A stretch of DNA of 64,000 bases from the NCBI RefSeq assembly GCF_004378855.1, contig NZ_RYYL01000008.1, positions 50,943-114,942 of the forward strand, given 5' to 3'. Source of the DNA: Campylobacter sp. US33a. Its GTDB lineage: Bacteria > Campylobacterota > Campylobacteria > Campylobacterales > Campylobacteraceae. Made by a program: the position numbers and the translations under genes. Shown one piece after another: positions 1 to 8,755 of this stretch. Below the pieces are notes generated by a model. It saw only the letters and a program-made list of their open reading frames with translations. It searched no databases and had not been told where the DNA came from. Positions within the stretch are counted from its first letter, which is position 1. The number at the start of each line of letters is the position of its first letter.

Positions 1-532
1 TTGGCTTAATCTTGGTCTAATTTGTAAATTTCTTGATTTAAAAATCACATCTGATTTACATATTTTGCAAAATTGAAGTAGTTTTTCTTTTTCATTACTT
101 ACAATAGTTTTTGGTATTTTTAAACCCAGTTGTTTTGCTAAACTCATTTGATAATATTTATTATCGCCTTTAAAAGCGTGTGAAATAGGATTTAGCCAAG
201 GTAGATCTTTTAAAGAATGAAAAAGACCTAAAAGAGTGGCGTTAAATTCATTGCGCCAAATTTTAAAGTCAATATCTTTTTCTTTACTTTCTTTTTCCTC
301 TAAGCTTAATTCAACAAAAGATCTTCTAAGCCAAACGCAAGAGATATCATCGCTTTTTATGTTTGAAATTTCATTTTTTATATGCCAAGAATGATTTTGA
401 AAGCTTATGAAAGTATTGTAAAGAGATTTTGTATCTAAATTTAATCTAAAATAGAGCAATTTTAAAGCATTTAATTTTTCCAACTACCCTATTTGCATGT
501 GCATCAAAGCTATCGCTGAGTATGAGTAGCAT
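1..532 (-). pseudogene. Graspetide ATP-grasp ligase (MvdC/MvdD-like), 5' part, frameshifted and cut by window edge
   Basis: The ATG at 532-530 overlaps the stop of the precursor gene (TAATG). The first 18 codons read MLLILSDSFDAHANRVVG, which resembles the N-terminus of RiPP ATP-grasp ligases. That frame then stops 28 codons in. The adjacent frame (codons from 480 down to the window edge) continues the family pattern: YFRLNLD, then VWLRRS, then a stretch with E, PWLNP, HAFKGDN and AKQLGLKIPKTIVSNEKE, as in MvdC/MvdD-type enzymes. Deleting one A from the A5 run at 475-479 joins the two frames exactly. Such enzymes use ATP to form omega-ester or omega-amide cross-links in a precursor. About 177 residues are visible and the C-terminal ATP-grasp core lies outside the window. 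The gene is either inactive or frameshifted by an assembly error. Family assignment is from recalled motifs. Confidence 0.72.
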
Positions 533-747
533 TAGATAGCCATCAAACCTTCATTAGGTCTATCCGAATCGCTTCTATTGTCTCTTCCGTCAGCATAGGT
601 GCTTTGCTGTGTTGAAGTAGGTGCTCCGCTTGCGTAAATTTCATATGCATTATTGCTTGCAGGTTGCCAATCCCAATTATTTTGATTTGGATGATTTTTA
701 TTCATTGACTCTAAAAATCTACTTGCAAATACTTTATTTTTTTGCAT
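532..747 (-). CDS. Candidate graspetide (omega-ester RiPP) precursor peptide, 71 aa
   Basis: This small gene ends exactly where the ATP-grasp ligase starts. Residues 6-13 read VFASRFLE, close to the PFFARFLE-type leader motif by which microviridin precursors dock on their ligases. Residues 14-40 are a polar Asn-rich linker. Residues 44-66 have the composition expected of a core: Thr/Ser at 44, 45, 46, 49 and 50, followed by acidic residues at 53, 56, 60, 62 and 66. That arrangement gives hydroxyl donors before carboxylate acceptors. There are no cysteines. GAAGGAG lies 6 nt before the ATG and a TATAAT box lies further upstream. No dedicated exporter or protease is visible in the window. The precursor role is inferred from the motif, size and overlap with the ligase. 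Confidence 0.75.
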   Translation of the reverse strand: MQKNKVFASRFLESMNKNHPNQNNWDWQPASNNAYEIYASGAPTSTQQSTYADGRDNRSDSDRPNEGLMAI

Positions 748-781
748 TTAAAACTCCTTCAGTTATTGAATTTGCGTCGGT

Positions 782-787
782 ATTATA
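782..787 (-). promoter_or_regulatory. -10 box (TATAAT) of the graspetide precursor
   Basis: A perfect minus-strand TATAAT lies 34 nt before the precursor ATG. A transcript starting near 775 would have a leader of about 28 nt ending in GAAGGAG. No convincing -35 box is seen, which is normal for Campylobacter sigma-70 promoters. Confidence 0.6.
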
Positions 788-829
788 TATAAATTCTAAC
801 TTAATTGTGAGATAATTAAAGATGAAAAA

Positions 830-2164
830 TTAAAAAATTCCAAAATAAAAGATAACTAAAATAATAATAGGTACTACAAATTTAACATAGTGATACCAAA
901 TATTTATCCATATGCTTTTAATTTTTCCATTATTTGAAAGTTCTTTAATGGCATCTTTTTTAAGTATCCAGCCCACATAAATGCAGCACAAAAATGCCGT
1001 TAAAACAAACAAAATATTTCCACTAACAAAATCAAAACTATCAAAAATATTTTTACCTCGAATCAAAGTCACATCTCTTAACGGCCCATAGGTTAAGATG
1101 CAAGGTAGATTTCCTAAGATGAAAATTGTTCCTAGAGTAAGATTAATGGCTAAATTTTTAGAAAGCTTGAATTTTTCCTCTAAAACGCTAATGATAACTT
1201 GATAGATTGGCAAGCTTGTAGTTAGTGCTGCAATGAGTAAAAGCATGAAAAATAAAGCACAAATAAGTCCGCCAAAATGAATATGCGAAAAGGCTATAGG
1301 TAGGGTTTCAAAAACCAAAGATGGTCCTTTATCGGGTTCAAGTCCAGCTGAAAAAAGTGCTGGAAATATCATAAAACCTGCCATCACAGCGATAACTGTG
1401 TTTAAAATTCCGGTATAAGTTGCAGTTTTGATTAAATTTTCTTTTTTATTGAGGTGAGAAGAAAGGGTGATCATCACGCCAAATCCCAAAGAAAGTGCAA
1501 AAAACACTTGTCCTAAAACATCAATAAAAAGTTTAGGGGTGATTTTCTTAAAATTAGGGTTTAAATAAAACTTAACTCCTTCTATTGCTCCATCTAAAGT
1601 GATATTACGCATCACAACAATGATAAGGCATAAAAAAAGCATAGGCATTAAGAATTTCACAGATTTTTCTATGCCATCAATTATGCCTTTTTTTAGTATG
1701 ATCCAGTTGATAATCACAAAAATACTTGTAAAAATTCCTACAAATAGGGCATTGTGCTCTATATTTTGCGTATAAAAAGAATTGGTGTATTCTTTGCTCA
1801 CAGGACTTGAGAGGTCAAAATTTCCAAATAATAAGCCAAAAATATAAACCAACACATAGCCGCCAAGCACCATATAATAAGCCATAATTCCAAAACTGCC
1901 CAAAAGTCCCATATAGCCAACGCCTTGCCATTTTCCTTTAAAGGCATCGACACTATTTTTCATCGCCCGTCTTCCTATGACATTTTCAACCAAAATAACA
2001 GGAATTCCTATGCAAATCATCGCAATGCAAAAAACTAATACATAGGCTCCACCGCCATTTTCTCCTACTAAATAAGGAAAACGCCAAGTTGCACCAAATC
2101 CTATGGTTGCTCCGGCGACAGTTAGGATATAGGTTAGGGTATTGCTCCATGTTTGTCTTTGCAT
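830..2164 (-). CDS. Sodium-dependent transporter, neurotransmitter:sodium symporter (NSS) family
   Basis: The 444-residue inner-membrane protein has about 11-12 hydrophobic segments. The first carries the family signature around residues 18-46: a Gly-rich stretch, then ATWRFPYL and GENGGGAY, the unwound substrate and sodium site of LeuT-like carriers. It is expected to import an amino acid or related solute with Na+; the substrate cannot be read from sequence. It resembles the C. jejuni gene recalled as Cj0601c, which also sits beside the MOSC and dsbD genes. It is transcribed toward the graspetide locus, but that locus has its own promoter. An export role for the RiPP is not supported by the family. 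Confidence 0.9.
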   Translation of the reverse strand: MQRQTWSNTLTYILTVAGATIGFGATWRFPYLVGENGGGAYVLVFCIAMICIGIPVILVENVIGRRAMKNSVDAFKGKWQGVGYMGLLGSFGIMAYYMVLGGYVLVYIFGLLFGNFDLSSPVSKEYTNSFYTQNIEHNALFVGIFTSIFVIINWIILKKGIIDGIEKSVKFLMPMLFLCLIIVVMRNITLDGAIEGVKFYLNPNFKKITPKLFIDVLGQVFFALSLGFGVMITLSSHLNKKENLIKTATYTGILNTVIAVMAGFMIFPALFSAGLEPDKGPSLVFETLPIAFSHIHFGGLICALFFMLLLIAALTTSLPIYQVIISVLEEKFKLSKNLAINLTLGTIFILGNLPCILTYGPLRDVTLIRGKNIFDSFDFVSGNILFVLTAFLCCIYVGWILKKDAIKELSNNGKIKSIWINIWYHYVKFVVPIIILVIFYFGIF

Positions 2165-2230
2165 TTATAAATCCTTTTTTAAGCGAAATTTTAAAAATTT
2201 AAATTTTGTCAAGAAAAGCTTAAATAAAAA

Positions 2231-2884
2231 TTATAATTTTCTCATATATTCATCATCATAAGTTTGATTTAATCTTTTTTCTATGCTTTCAATCCAATTT
2301 TTGTTAATATTTTTGCAAGCAAGAAGTTTGTTAAATATGGTAAGATTTTCTTTGGGTTGATAAAAAAGCTTATTGAGTTCTAGCACACTTAAATTTGCTG
2401 AATCTTTTTGTAAAATTTTTATTCCATCTCCTAAGTTTATTGTTCCTTTTTGTAACACTTTGTAATACCAACCGCTCAAACCACTTTTGAAAATTTCGCG
2501 AGTAAAATTTTTATTATCATGCACAAGTGAAATTTTTACACAAGGTTTTCTTGGTTCGCTCACTTGTAAAATCGTATCTCCAATTTTGTGAATATCACCT
2601 ATACAAACATTGCTTTCATGTAAATTGTCAATACTTAAATTTTCTCCCATTGTGCCAAAATTTAACTTTTTATTAAGAAAATTTTCCCATAAAATGTAAT
2701 TCTGACAAGAATTAGCAAAAATCGCCTTATCTTTTCCGCCGTGGTGTTTTAAATCTGCAATTCCATCATCAACAATTCCTGAAATTTCAACCTTAGCAGA
2801 ATTTAAATATATATCCTTAATAAAGCCACTTTTAAAATGAGTGTAATTTTTAACTTGCCCTATTTGCAAGCTTTGAATTTTCAT
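2231..2884 (-). CDS. MOSC domain protein (YiiM-like)
   Basis: The 217-residue protein has a MOSC beta-barrel domain. The motif DLKHHGGKDKAIF is at about 44-56, and EPRKPC with Cys115 is where MOSC proteins place their conserved molybdenum or sulfur-binding cysteine. The C-terminal third matches the three-helix extension of YiiM-type proteins. YiiM relatives reduce N-hydroxylated compounds using molybdenum cofactor. The gene overlaps dsbD upstream by 4 nt (ATGA), so the two are translationally coupled. The substrate is unknown. Confidence 0.8.
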   Translation of the reverse strand: MKIQSLQIGQVKNYTHFKSGFIKDIYLNSAKVEISGIVDDGIADLKHHGGKDKAIFANSCQNYILWENFLNKKLNFGTMGENLSIDNLHESNVCIGDIHKIGDTILQVSEPRKPCVKISLVHDNKNFTREIFKSGLSGWYYKVLQKGTINLGDGIKILQKDSANLSVLELNKLFYQPKENLTIFNKLLACKNINKNWIESIEKRLNQTYDDEYMRKL

Positions 2885-4560
2885 TGATCTAACCTTTGCA
2901 ATAAATCATTAGTATTTATGTAACCTGTGATTTTTAAATTTTCTTTTTGATTATCAAGGAAGATCAAAACTGGTGGTCCAAATACGCTAAATTCTTTCAT
3001 TATTTTAATTTGTTCTTCATTATTTTGACTTACATCAACCTTAATGAGTGTGTAATTTTTAAGTTTTTCTTGAACTTTTTCATTGCTAAAAGTATATTCA
3101 TCTAAAAGCTTGCAATTTTCACACCATGAAGCCGTAAAATAGACTAAAACTTTTTCGTTATCATTAATGATATTTTTTAAGTCACTAAGTTTTGTTATAT
3201 GGTTGAAATTTAAATTTTTGTTTTCTATGGTTGAGGTTATATTAAAGGGTTTTAAGAAGTATTTTCCTCCAAATAAACCTCCTAAAAATAAGGCTAAACT
3301 ATAACTTAAAATTAAAATCAAACAAGCTTTTTTGATTTTATTTAAAACCCCCAAGTCATTATCAAAAAGTCCCATAAATACACTAAAAAATACTCCCAAT
3401 ATACCAAATCCTATCAATATTAAAGAAGCGTCAAGAATGCGAGAGAGTATCCAAAGAGCCATTGCAAGCATTAAAAAAGCGAAGAAAAATTGAATTTTTT
3501 GCATCCAAATTCCAGCTTTTAAAAAACTTACTCCAAAACCTACTAAAAATAAAGGCAAACCCATGCCAAAACTCATAGTAAAAAGTGCTAATCCACCCAG
3601 CAATGCATCTTTTGAATTTGCGATATAAATCAAAGCTCCAGCCAAAGGAGCGGCGACACAAGGACCTACAATTAAAGCAGATAAAAAACCCATTGAAGCA
3701 ACCCCTAAAACACCTTTGCCTTTATTGCTTTTTTTCTGTATAAAATTTTGGAATTTCAAAGGCAATTCGAGTCTAAAAAGTCCAAACAATGAAAGCGATA
3801 AGAACACAAAAATTAAAGCAAAAATGATCAAAACCAAAGGTTTTTGCAATAAACCTTGTAAGCTTGCACCTAAAAAACTTGCTATAACACCAGCTACTCC
3901 ATAGGCTAAAGACATAAAAAATACATAGATAAAACACAACCATAAAGCGTATTTTTTAGAAGGCTTATATGTGCTTTTTGATAGGATTAAAGAGGATAAA
4001 ATGGGGATCATTGGCAAAGTACAAGGCGTTAAGGATAGTAATAAACCGTATCCAAAAAAACTAAGTAAAACTAAAATAAAGGATTTTTTCTCCATATTAT
4101 TAGCAATGTTTTGTTCTTCGCTTACATTGGTTTGGATATTTTGGGTTGCTGGTTTTATTTCATAATTTTGCTGATTTTTTTGAATTTCAAAATGTAAAAT
4201 TTGAGGTTTATAACATAATCCTTGCTCGGAACATCCTTGAAAATAAATATCCAGCAAGGCTTTATCTTGCATTTCGTGCTCGAGTAAAATTTTAGGTAAA
4301 GATAAGTTAAGCTGATGATAAAAAACTTTTTCACCGTTTTTATTGATAGCTTTTGGCAAAGAGATTAAATCTGTAATATCTTGATTTGCTAAGAGTATTT
4401 TTAATTCCTTTTGATAAAGATAGATATCTTTTCCTAGTGTGATTTTAACGCTAACGCCTTGAGAATTAAAATTATAAGTATGCTTAAAGGCTTGCTCTAA
4501 ACTAAGAGGATTTGCAAATAAAAAATTGATAAAAATAAACAAAAATAAACAAATGCGCAT
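2881..4560 (-). CDS. dsbD: Thiol:disulfide interchange protein DsbD
   Basis: The 559-residue protein moves electrons from cytoplasmic thioredoxin across the inner membrane to periplasmic thiol proteins. All three modules are visible. A signal peptide (1-16) precedes the N-terminal immunoglobulin-like domain with Cys110 and Cys116. A membrane core from about 160 to 435 carries Cys180 in LTPCTLP and Cys301 in VGPCVAAP. The C-terminal thioredoxin-like domain has the WCENC motif (Cys480, Cys483). Length and order match full-size DsbD. It is the first gene of a short dsbD-MOSC operon, divergent from ppk2. Confidence 0.95.
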   Translation of the reverse strand: MRICLFLFIFINFLFANPLSLEQAFKHTYNFNSQGVSVKITLGKDIYLYQKELKILLANQDITDLISLPKAINKNGEKVFYHQLNLSLPKILLEHEMQDKALLDIYFQGCSEQGLCYKPQILHFEIQKNQQNYEIKPATQNIQTNVSEEQNIANNMEKKSFILVLLSFFGYGLLLSLTPCTLPMIPILSSLILSKSTYKPSKKYALWLCFIYVFFMSLAYGVAGVIASFLGASLQGLLQKPLVLIIFALIFVFLSLSLFGLFRLELPLKFQNFIQKKSNKGKGVLGVASMGFLSALIVGPCVAAPLAGALIYIANSKDALLGGLALFTMSFGMGLPLFLVGFGVSFLKAGIWMQKIQFFFAFLMLAMALWILSRILDASLILIGFGILGVFFSVFMGLFDNDLGVLNKIKKACLILILSYSLALFLGGLFGGKYFLKPFNITSTIENKNLNFNHITKLSDLKNIINDNEKVLVYFTASWCENCKLLDEYTFSNEKVQEKLKNYTLIKVDVSQNNEEQIKIMKEFSVFGPPVLIFLDNQKENLKITGYINTNDLLQRLDQ

Positions 4561-4643
4561 AAGTGTTCCTAATTTTAGAGTGAAAATTTTCGAAATTATA
4601 TTTTATTTATGGTAAATTTATGGATATTTTTTAAGGGGATATT

Positions 4644-5492
4644 ATGGATGCAATGACTTTAGAGCAGGTTAAGGAAGAAAAAGGTTGCACTTATATTAAG
4701 GTTAAAAAAAGTCTTATTGAATACGAGAAAGAATTGCAAATGCTTCAAATTGAGCTTTTGAAATTTCAAAATTATGTAAAAAAAGAAGGATTAAAGGTTT
4801 TAATCATAGTCGAAGGACGCGATGCGTCGGGTAAAGGTGGTTCAATTAAAAGATTGGTTGAGCATTTAAATCCAAGAGGGTGTCGTGTGGTAGCACTTGA
4901 AAAGCCTAGTGAAGTTGAAAGGACACAGTGGTATTTTCAACGCTATGTAGCACATTTGCCAAGCGCTGGTGAGATAGTGATTTTTGATAGATCGTGGTAT
5001 AACCGTGCAGGAGTAGAGCCTGTGATGGGTTTTTGCACTCCAAAAGAGCACGAGCGTTTTTTAAAAGAAGTGCCTTTGTTTGAGGAAATGGTAGTAAAAA
5101 GTGGAATTATTTTTTTCAAATTTTATTTTTCTATTTCCAAAGCTGAGCAAGAAAAGCGTTTTGAGGCAAGAAAAAATGATCCTTTAAAACAATACAAGCT
5201 TTCGCCAGTAGATAAAAAATCTCAAGAATTATGGGATGAATATACAAAGGCAAAATACACTATGCTCCTTGCCTCAGATACACTTTTGTGCCCTTGGACT
5301 ATCATTGCAACGGATAATAAAAAACAAGCAAGGCTTAATATTTTTAAATACATTTTATCTCATGTGGATTATCCAGATAAAAAGCGCTTTAAAAAACTTG
5401 CTTTTGATCCAAAGATTGTGAGAAATGGCAAGGAAGAGGTTGAAAGAATGAAAATTAAAATGGAGCAAAATGCTAATGCAGCAAGTAATTAA
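4644..5492 (+). CDS. ppk2: Polyphosphate kinase 2 (PPK2)
   Basis: The 282-residue PPK2-family kinase transfers phosphate between polyphosphate and nucleoside diphosphates. The Walker A loop GRDASGKGGSIKR is at 58-70. The family motif FDRSWYNRAGVEPVMGF is at about 114-130. Length is typical of single-domain PPK2. AAGGGGATATT precedes the ATG. The 3' end overlaps the amidohydrolase gene by 23 nt, so the two are probably co-transcribed. In Campylobacter, polyphosphate metabolism affects stress survival and virulence traits. Confidence 0.93.
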   Translation: MDAMTLEQVKEEKGCTYIKVKKSLIEYEKELQMLQIELLKFQNYVKKEGLKVLIIVEGRDASGKGGSIKRLVEHLNPRGCRVVALEKPSEVERTQWYFQRYVAHLPSAGEIVIFDRSWYNRAGVEPVMGFCTPKEHERFLKEVPLFEEMVVKSGIIFFKFYFSISKAEQEKRFEARKNDPLKQYKLSPVDKKSQELWDEYTKAKYTMLLASDTLLCPWTIIATDNKKQARLNIFKYILSHVDYPDKKRFKKLAFDPKIVRNGKEEVERMKIKMEQNANAASN

Positions 5493-6666
5493 AGATTTAA
5501 CACAAAAATACTATCCTAAAATCAAAGAACTAAGACATCAAATTCATATGTATCCTGAGCTTGAATTTGAAGAAGAAAATACAGCAAAATTGGTGTGTGA
5601 AATTTTAGATGAATTTGGCATAAAATATCAAAGAAATATAGCAAAAACTGGAATTTTAGCAATCATAGAAGGCAAAAAGACAAGTGATAAAAAGCCAAAA
5701 TGTGTGCTTTTGAGAGCAGATATGGATGCTTTGCCTGTGCAAGAAAAAACCGGACTTTCATACGCTTCAAAAATCGATGGGAAAATGCACGCTTGCGGGC
5801 ATGATGGACATACGGCTGGACTTTTGGGGGCTGCTTTGATATTAAATGAATTAAAAGAGTATTTTAGTGGAAGTGTTAAATTTATGTTTCAACCCGCTGA
5901 AGAAGGAAGTGGGGGTGCAAAGCCTATGATAGAAGCAGGGGTACTTAAAAATCCTTGCGTAGATGCAGTTTTTGGTTGTCATTTATGGGGCCCTTTGCTT
6001 GAAAATACTGCTCAAATTGTAGATGGCGAGATGATGGCAGGGGTTGATGTTTTTGAGCTTGAATTTGTCGGTCATGGTGGGCATGGAGCGCATCCACATA
6101 CGACTATTGATCCTATTGTAATGGCGGCAAAATTCATCACTGATGTTCAATGCATTGTTTCAAGGAAATTAAAACCTGTGGATGCAGGAGTAGTTACTAT
6201 AGGAAAAATCGAAGCAGGGACAACCTTTAATGTGATACCGCAAAATGCCATATTGCAAGGAACGGTGCGTTTTTTAAGCGATGAAAATCAAAAATTAATG
6301 CAAAGCTCAATAGAAAACATTGCCAAAGCTGTTGCATTAGCATTTGGTGGAGAATATAGACTTGATTATAAAAGAGAATATCCGCCTTTAATTAATGATA
6401 AAAATGCTGCAAATATAGCCAGAAAAGCTTTTGCTAAAGTTTTAGGTGAGCAAAATATTATTAACACAGCTAAGCCTGATATGGGCGCTGAAGATTTTGC
6501 TTTTTTAACGCGCGAAAGAATGGGAGCTTATGTTTTTGTAGGAATTTCAAAGGATTTAAAAAATCCCACCTTACATCATAGTTCTACCTTTTGTTGGGAT
6601 GATGAGAATTTAAAGGTTTTGATGCAAGGTGATGCGATGATGGCTTTGGAATTTTTAAATTCTTAA
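5470..6666 (+). CDS. M20 family amidohydrolase (N-acyl amino acid hydrolase type)
   Basis: The 398-residue cytosolic metallohydrolase is of the M20/hippurate hydrolase class. Metal-binding signatures are visible: LRADMDALPV, then MHACGHDGHTAGLLG, then FQPAEEGSGG, and a late GHGGHGAHPH dimerisation-domain motif. It cleaves N-acyl or amide-linked amino acids, but sequence alone does not fix the substrate. Two close starts (5470 and 5476) are possible; GGAG at 5463-5466 fits the second slightly better. It corresponds to the C. jejuni gene recalled as Cj0605, not to the separate hippuricase hipO. Confidence 0.88.
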   Translation: MLMQQVIKDLTQKYYPKIKELRHQIHMYPELEFEEENTAKLVCEILDEFGIKYQRNIAKTGILAIIEGKKTSDKKPKCVLLRADMDALPVQEKTGLSYASKIDGKMHACGHDGHTAGLLGAALILNELKEYFSGSVKFMFQPAEEGSGGAKPMIEAGVLKNPCVDAVFGCHLWGPLLENTAQIVDGEMMAGVDVFELEFVGHGGHGAHPHTTIDPIVMAAKFITDVQCIVSRKLKPVDAGVVTIGKIEAGTTFNVIPQNAILQGTVRFLSDENQKLMQSSIENIAKAVALAFGGEYRLDYKREYPPLINDKNAANIARKAFAKVLGEQNIINTAKPDMGAEDFAFLTRERMGAYVFVGISKDLKNPTLHHSSTFCWDDENLKVLMQGDAMMALEFLNS

Positions 6667-6733
6667 GAGCGTTTTTTTGTTTTATGTGCTAAAGCTTGTT
6701 GATTATTTTAAAGAAATATTTTTTATTTTTAGT

Positions 6734-6739
6734 TATAAT
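6734..6739 (+). promoter_or_regulatory. -10 box (TATAAT) of the DUF4149-flaC unit
   Basis: TATAAT follows a T-rich stretch 38 nt before the DUF4149 start codon. The gap between the amidohydrolase stop (6666) and this gene leaves room for an independent promoter. Confidence 0.55.
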
Positions 6740-6776
6740 TTTCTCTTAAATTATATAAATACAAGGAAAACAATCA

Positions 6777-7244
6777 ATGAAAGCGGTGAATTTATTGTTA
6801 TTAGCAATGATGATAGGTATAGAACTTTGTGTTGGTGTTATGGTTGCGCCTGTAATTTTTTATCCGCAAGAATTTTTAGGAGAAGGGGTTTTAACTCAGT
6901 TTCAAAGCGGTATTTTAATGACACAAATTTTTATTAAATTTGGTTATATTTTGCTGGGCGTGAGTGTGATTAATACTATTTTTGCTTTATTTTCAAAAGA
7001 GCTTTGTTCTTTTAGTGTGAGAATTTCAAAGATTTTACTTGCTTTGATTATTTTGGTTTTAAGTGCAGTTTTTGTATTTTATTTTACAGATTATATTGTC
7101 AAAGCTCAGGAATTAGGTGAAGTTGCAACACAAAATGCCGAGTTTGCAGGTATTCACTCGGCAAGCGAAGTAGTGATAAAAATCATGGTTGTGGCTCAAG
7201 CGTTTTTATTTTTCTTAAGTTTTAAAACAGCTAAAAAAATATAA
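6777..7244 (+). CDS. DUF4149 integral membrane protein
   Basis: The 155-residue protein has four hydrophobic segments (about 1-25, 45-70, 80-105, 130-152) and the overall pattern of DUF4149 proteins. Its function is unknown. AAGGAAAA precedes the ATG. It lies 34 nt upstream of flaC in the same direction, as the homologous pair does in C. jejuni (recalled as Cj0721c-Cj0720c). A TATAAA-like box just before flaC means flaC may also be transcribed separately. Confidence 0.82.
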   Translation: MKAVNLLLLAMMIGIELCVGVMVAPVIFYPQEFLGEGVLTQFQSGILMTQIFIKFGYILLGVSVINTIFALFSKELCSFSVRISKILLALIILVLSAVFVFYFTDYIVKAQELGEVATQNAEFAGIHSASEVVIKIMVVAQAFLFFLSFKTAKKI

Positions 7245-7278
7245 AATTTATGAAGCAATCAGATTAAAGGAGGAAATT

Positions 7279-8031
7279 ATGAAAATTAACAACTCTACAG
7301 CAATGCAGCAAAATTATTATTTAAATAATGCACAAAAGTCTAGCGAAAAAGCTTTAGAAAATATTTCTGCTATGCGCGCTATTAGTGGTGTTGATAGTGC
7401 GAATTTAGGCATTGCAGATTTTTTAAGATCTCAAGCTAGCGCCATTGATCAAGGCGTAGCAAATGCTTATGATGCAATCGGTGTTTTGCAAATTGCTGAT
7501 GCAAGTTTGGCTAATATTTCCCAAAGTGCCAATAGGCTAAATGAACTTTCGGTAAAAATGAATAACGCAGCCTTAAATGATAATCAAAAAAGTATGATAC
7601 AAAGTGAAGCTACAAGACTTCAAGAGTCTATTAATGATGCTTTTAACAATGCAAGCTATAATGGAAAAAATGTATTTCAGACTATGAATTTCGTTGTAGG
7701 AAGTGGAACTCAAACGACAAATCTAAATCCTTTGTCTGCAGATGGACTTGATATAAATAATCAAGAAAGCATTACGCAATTTATAGATCAAGTTAATGCT
7801 TTAAGAGGAGAGATTGGTGGGGGTATTAATGTGCTAACATCCAACATTAATTCTAGCGTGCAAAATAGTATCAATACCAAAGCAGCTGAAAACAACTTGC
7901 TAAATAACGACATGGCAAAAAATATGAATGATTTAAATTCAAACTATTTAAAAGAAAATGCAGCAAGTTTTATCTTAGCTCAATCAAATATGCAACTTCA
8001 AAGCAAAATTGCTAATTTATTGGATTTTTAA
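7279..8031 (+). CDS. flaC: Flagellin-like secreted protein FlaC
   Basis: The 250-residue protein is a short flagellin homologue lacking the variable central domains of FlaA and FlaB. The N-terminal coiled region (MKINNS through ALENISAMRAISGVDSANLGIAD) and the C-terminal helix (NMQLQSKIANLLDF) are the conserved flagellin D0/D1 parts. In C. jejuni, FlaC is exported through the flagellar apparatus, is not a main filament subunit, and influences host-cell interaction. A strong AAAGGAGG site lies 5 nt before the ATG. A GC-rich hairpin ends the transcript. No sigma-28 promoter is evident directly upstream. Confidence 0.93.
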   Translation: MKINNSTAMQQNYYLNNAQKSSEKALENISAMRAISGVDSANLGIADFLRSQASAIDQGVANAYDAIGVLQIADASLANISQSANRLNELSVKMNNAALNDNQKSMIQSEATRLQESINDAFNNASYNGKNVFQTMNFVVGSGTQTTNLNPLSADGLDINNQESITQFIDQVNALRGEIGGGINVLTSNINSSVQNSINTKAAENNLLNNDMAKNMNDLNSNYLKENAASFILAQSNMQLQSKIANLLDF

Positions 8032-8053
8032 AAGCCCGTTTTTTGGGCTTAAT
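8031..8053. terminator. Bidirectional hairpin between flaC and the PLP-homeostasis gene
   Basis: AAGCCC, a T-rich loop, then GGGCTT and TAATTTTTAAAT form a short rho-independent terminator just after the flaC stop. On the other strand it covers the stop codon of the convergent gene, so one hairpin can serve both. Confidence 0.75.
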
Positions 8054-8675
8054 TTTTAAATAATATACTCCCTAAACGCACCATATTAGATCCACATTTT
8101 ATAGCAAGTTCAAAGTCTGAACTCATTCCCATAGAGCAAATTTTCGCACCGTGTTTTTGTAGTTTTTCATAAATTTGATAAGTTTTTTCAAAGCTTTTGA
8201 TGATTTCTTTCTCATCATCGCTGTGTGAGCCTATACTCATAATTCCACATAGATTTAGATTTTTGCATGAATTTTGAATTTGTAAATATTCATTAATAGC
8301 ACGCGAGACATCAATGCCGCTTTTACTTTCTTCATTAGCAGCATTAATTTCAAGCAAAGTATCAAGTTTATAATCTAGTCTTTTATCCATAGCCAAAGCG
8401 ATTTTTAATCCATTGCAAGACTGCCATAAAATGGGACGCTGTTTGATTAATAGATTGATTTTATTGCTTTGTAAAGTTCCGATAAAATGCCATTTGATAT
8501 TTAAATTTTCTTGATCTAAGATTTCTTTTTTTTGAGTCAAGGCTTGAACTTGATTTTCTCCAAATTCCATCAAGCCTTTTGCGTTTAATTCTTTGATTTT
8601 ATCCGCATTGACATATTTACTTGCTGCAACGATTCTTATATTTTTTGTTTTTTCTAAAATTTGTTCTAAATGCAT
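8049..8675 (-). CDS. Pyridoxal-phosphate homeostasis protein (YggS/PROSC family)
   Basis: The 208-residue fold-type III PLP-binding protein has the cofactor lysine in VAASKYV (Lys20). Family motifs FGENQVQAL, WHFIGTLQSNK, SGIDV and CSMGMSSDFELAIKCGSNMVRLG follow in order. Members buffer free PLP and affect amino-acid and keto-acid balance rather than catalysing a known reaction. Length is slightly short at the N-terminus compared with E. coli YggS. It is convergent with flaC and shares its terminator. Confidence 0.93.
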   Translation of the reverse strand: MHLEQILEKTKNIRIVAASKYVNADKIKELNAKGLMEFGENQVQALTQKKEILDQENLNIKWHFIGTLQSNKINLLIKQRPILWQSCNGLKIALAMDKRLDYKLDTLLEINAANEESKSGIDVSRAINEYLQIQNSCKNLNLCGIMSIGSHSDDEKEIIKSFEKTYQIYEKLQKHGAKICSMGMSSDFELAIKCGSNMVRLGSILFKN

Positions 8676-8717
8676 TTTTTTCCTTGTGAGTTTTAAGGTT
8701 AAAGGATAAATTTAATT

Positions 8718-8747
8718 AATCCCTAAGAAGTGAATTGCTTAGGGATT
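8718..8747 (-). terminator. Perfect 10-bp hairpin after the oxidoreductase gene
   Basis: AATCCCTAAG and CTTAGGGATT are separated by a 10-nt loop, immediately after the stop of the minus-strand oxidoreductase gene. The following sequence is A/T-rich without a long U tract. Confidence 0.65.
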
Positions 8748-8755
8748 TGTTATTT

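Noticed and set aside
830..2164. NSS transporter as exporter of the graspetide
   Set aside because: The family imports small solutes with sodium, and the gene belongs with its conserved MOSC-dsbD neighbours.
6677..6937. 86-codon plus-strand frame before and across the DUF4149 gene
   Set aside because: It overlaps the DUF4149 gene out of frame and has no ribosome site; the -10 box lies inside it.
7150..7278. Sigma-28 promoter before flaC
   Set aside because: No sequence with the expected -35 and CGAT-type -10 spacing was found; only a TATAAA-like box is present.
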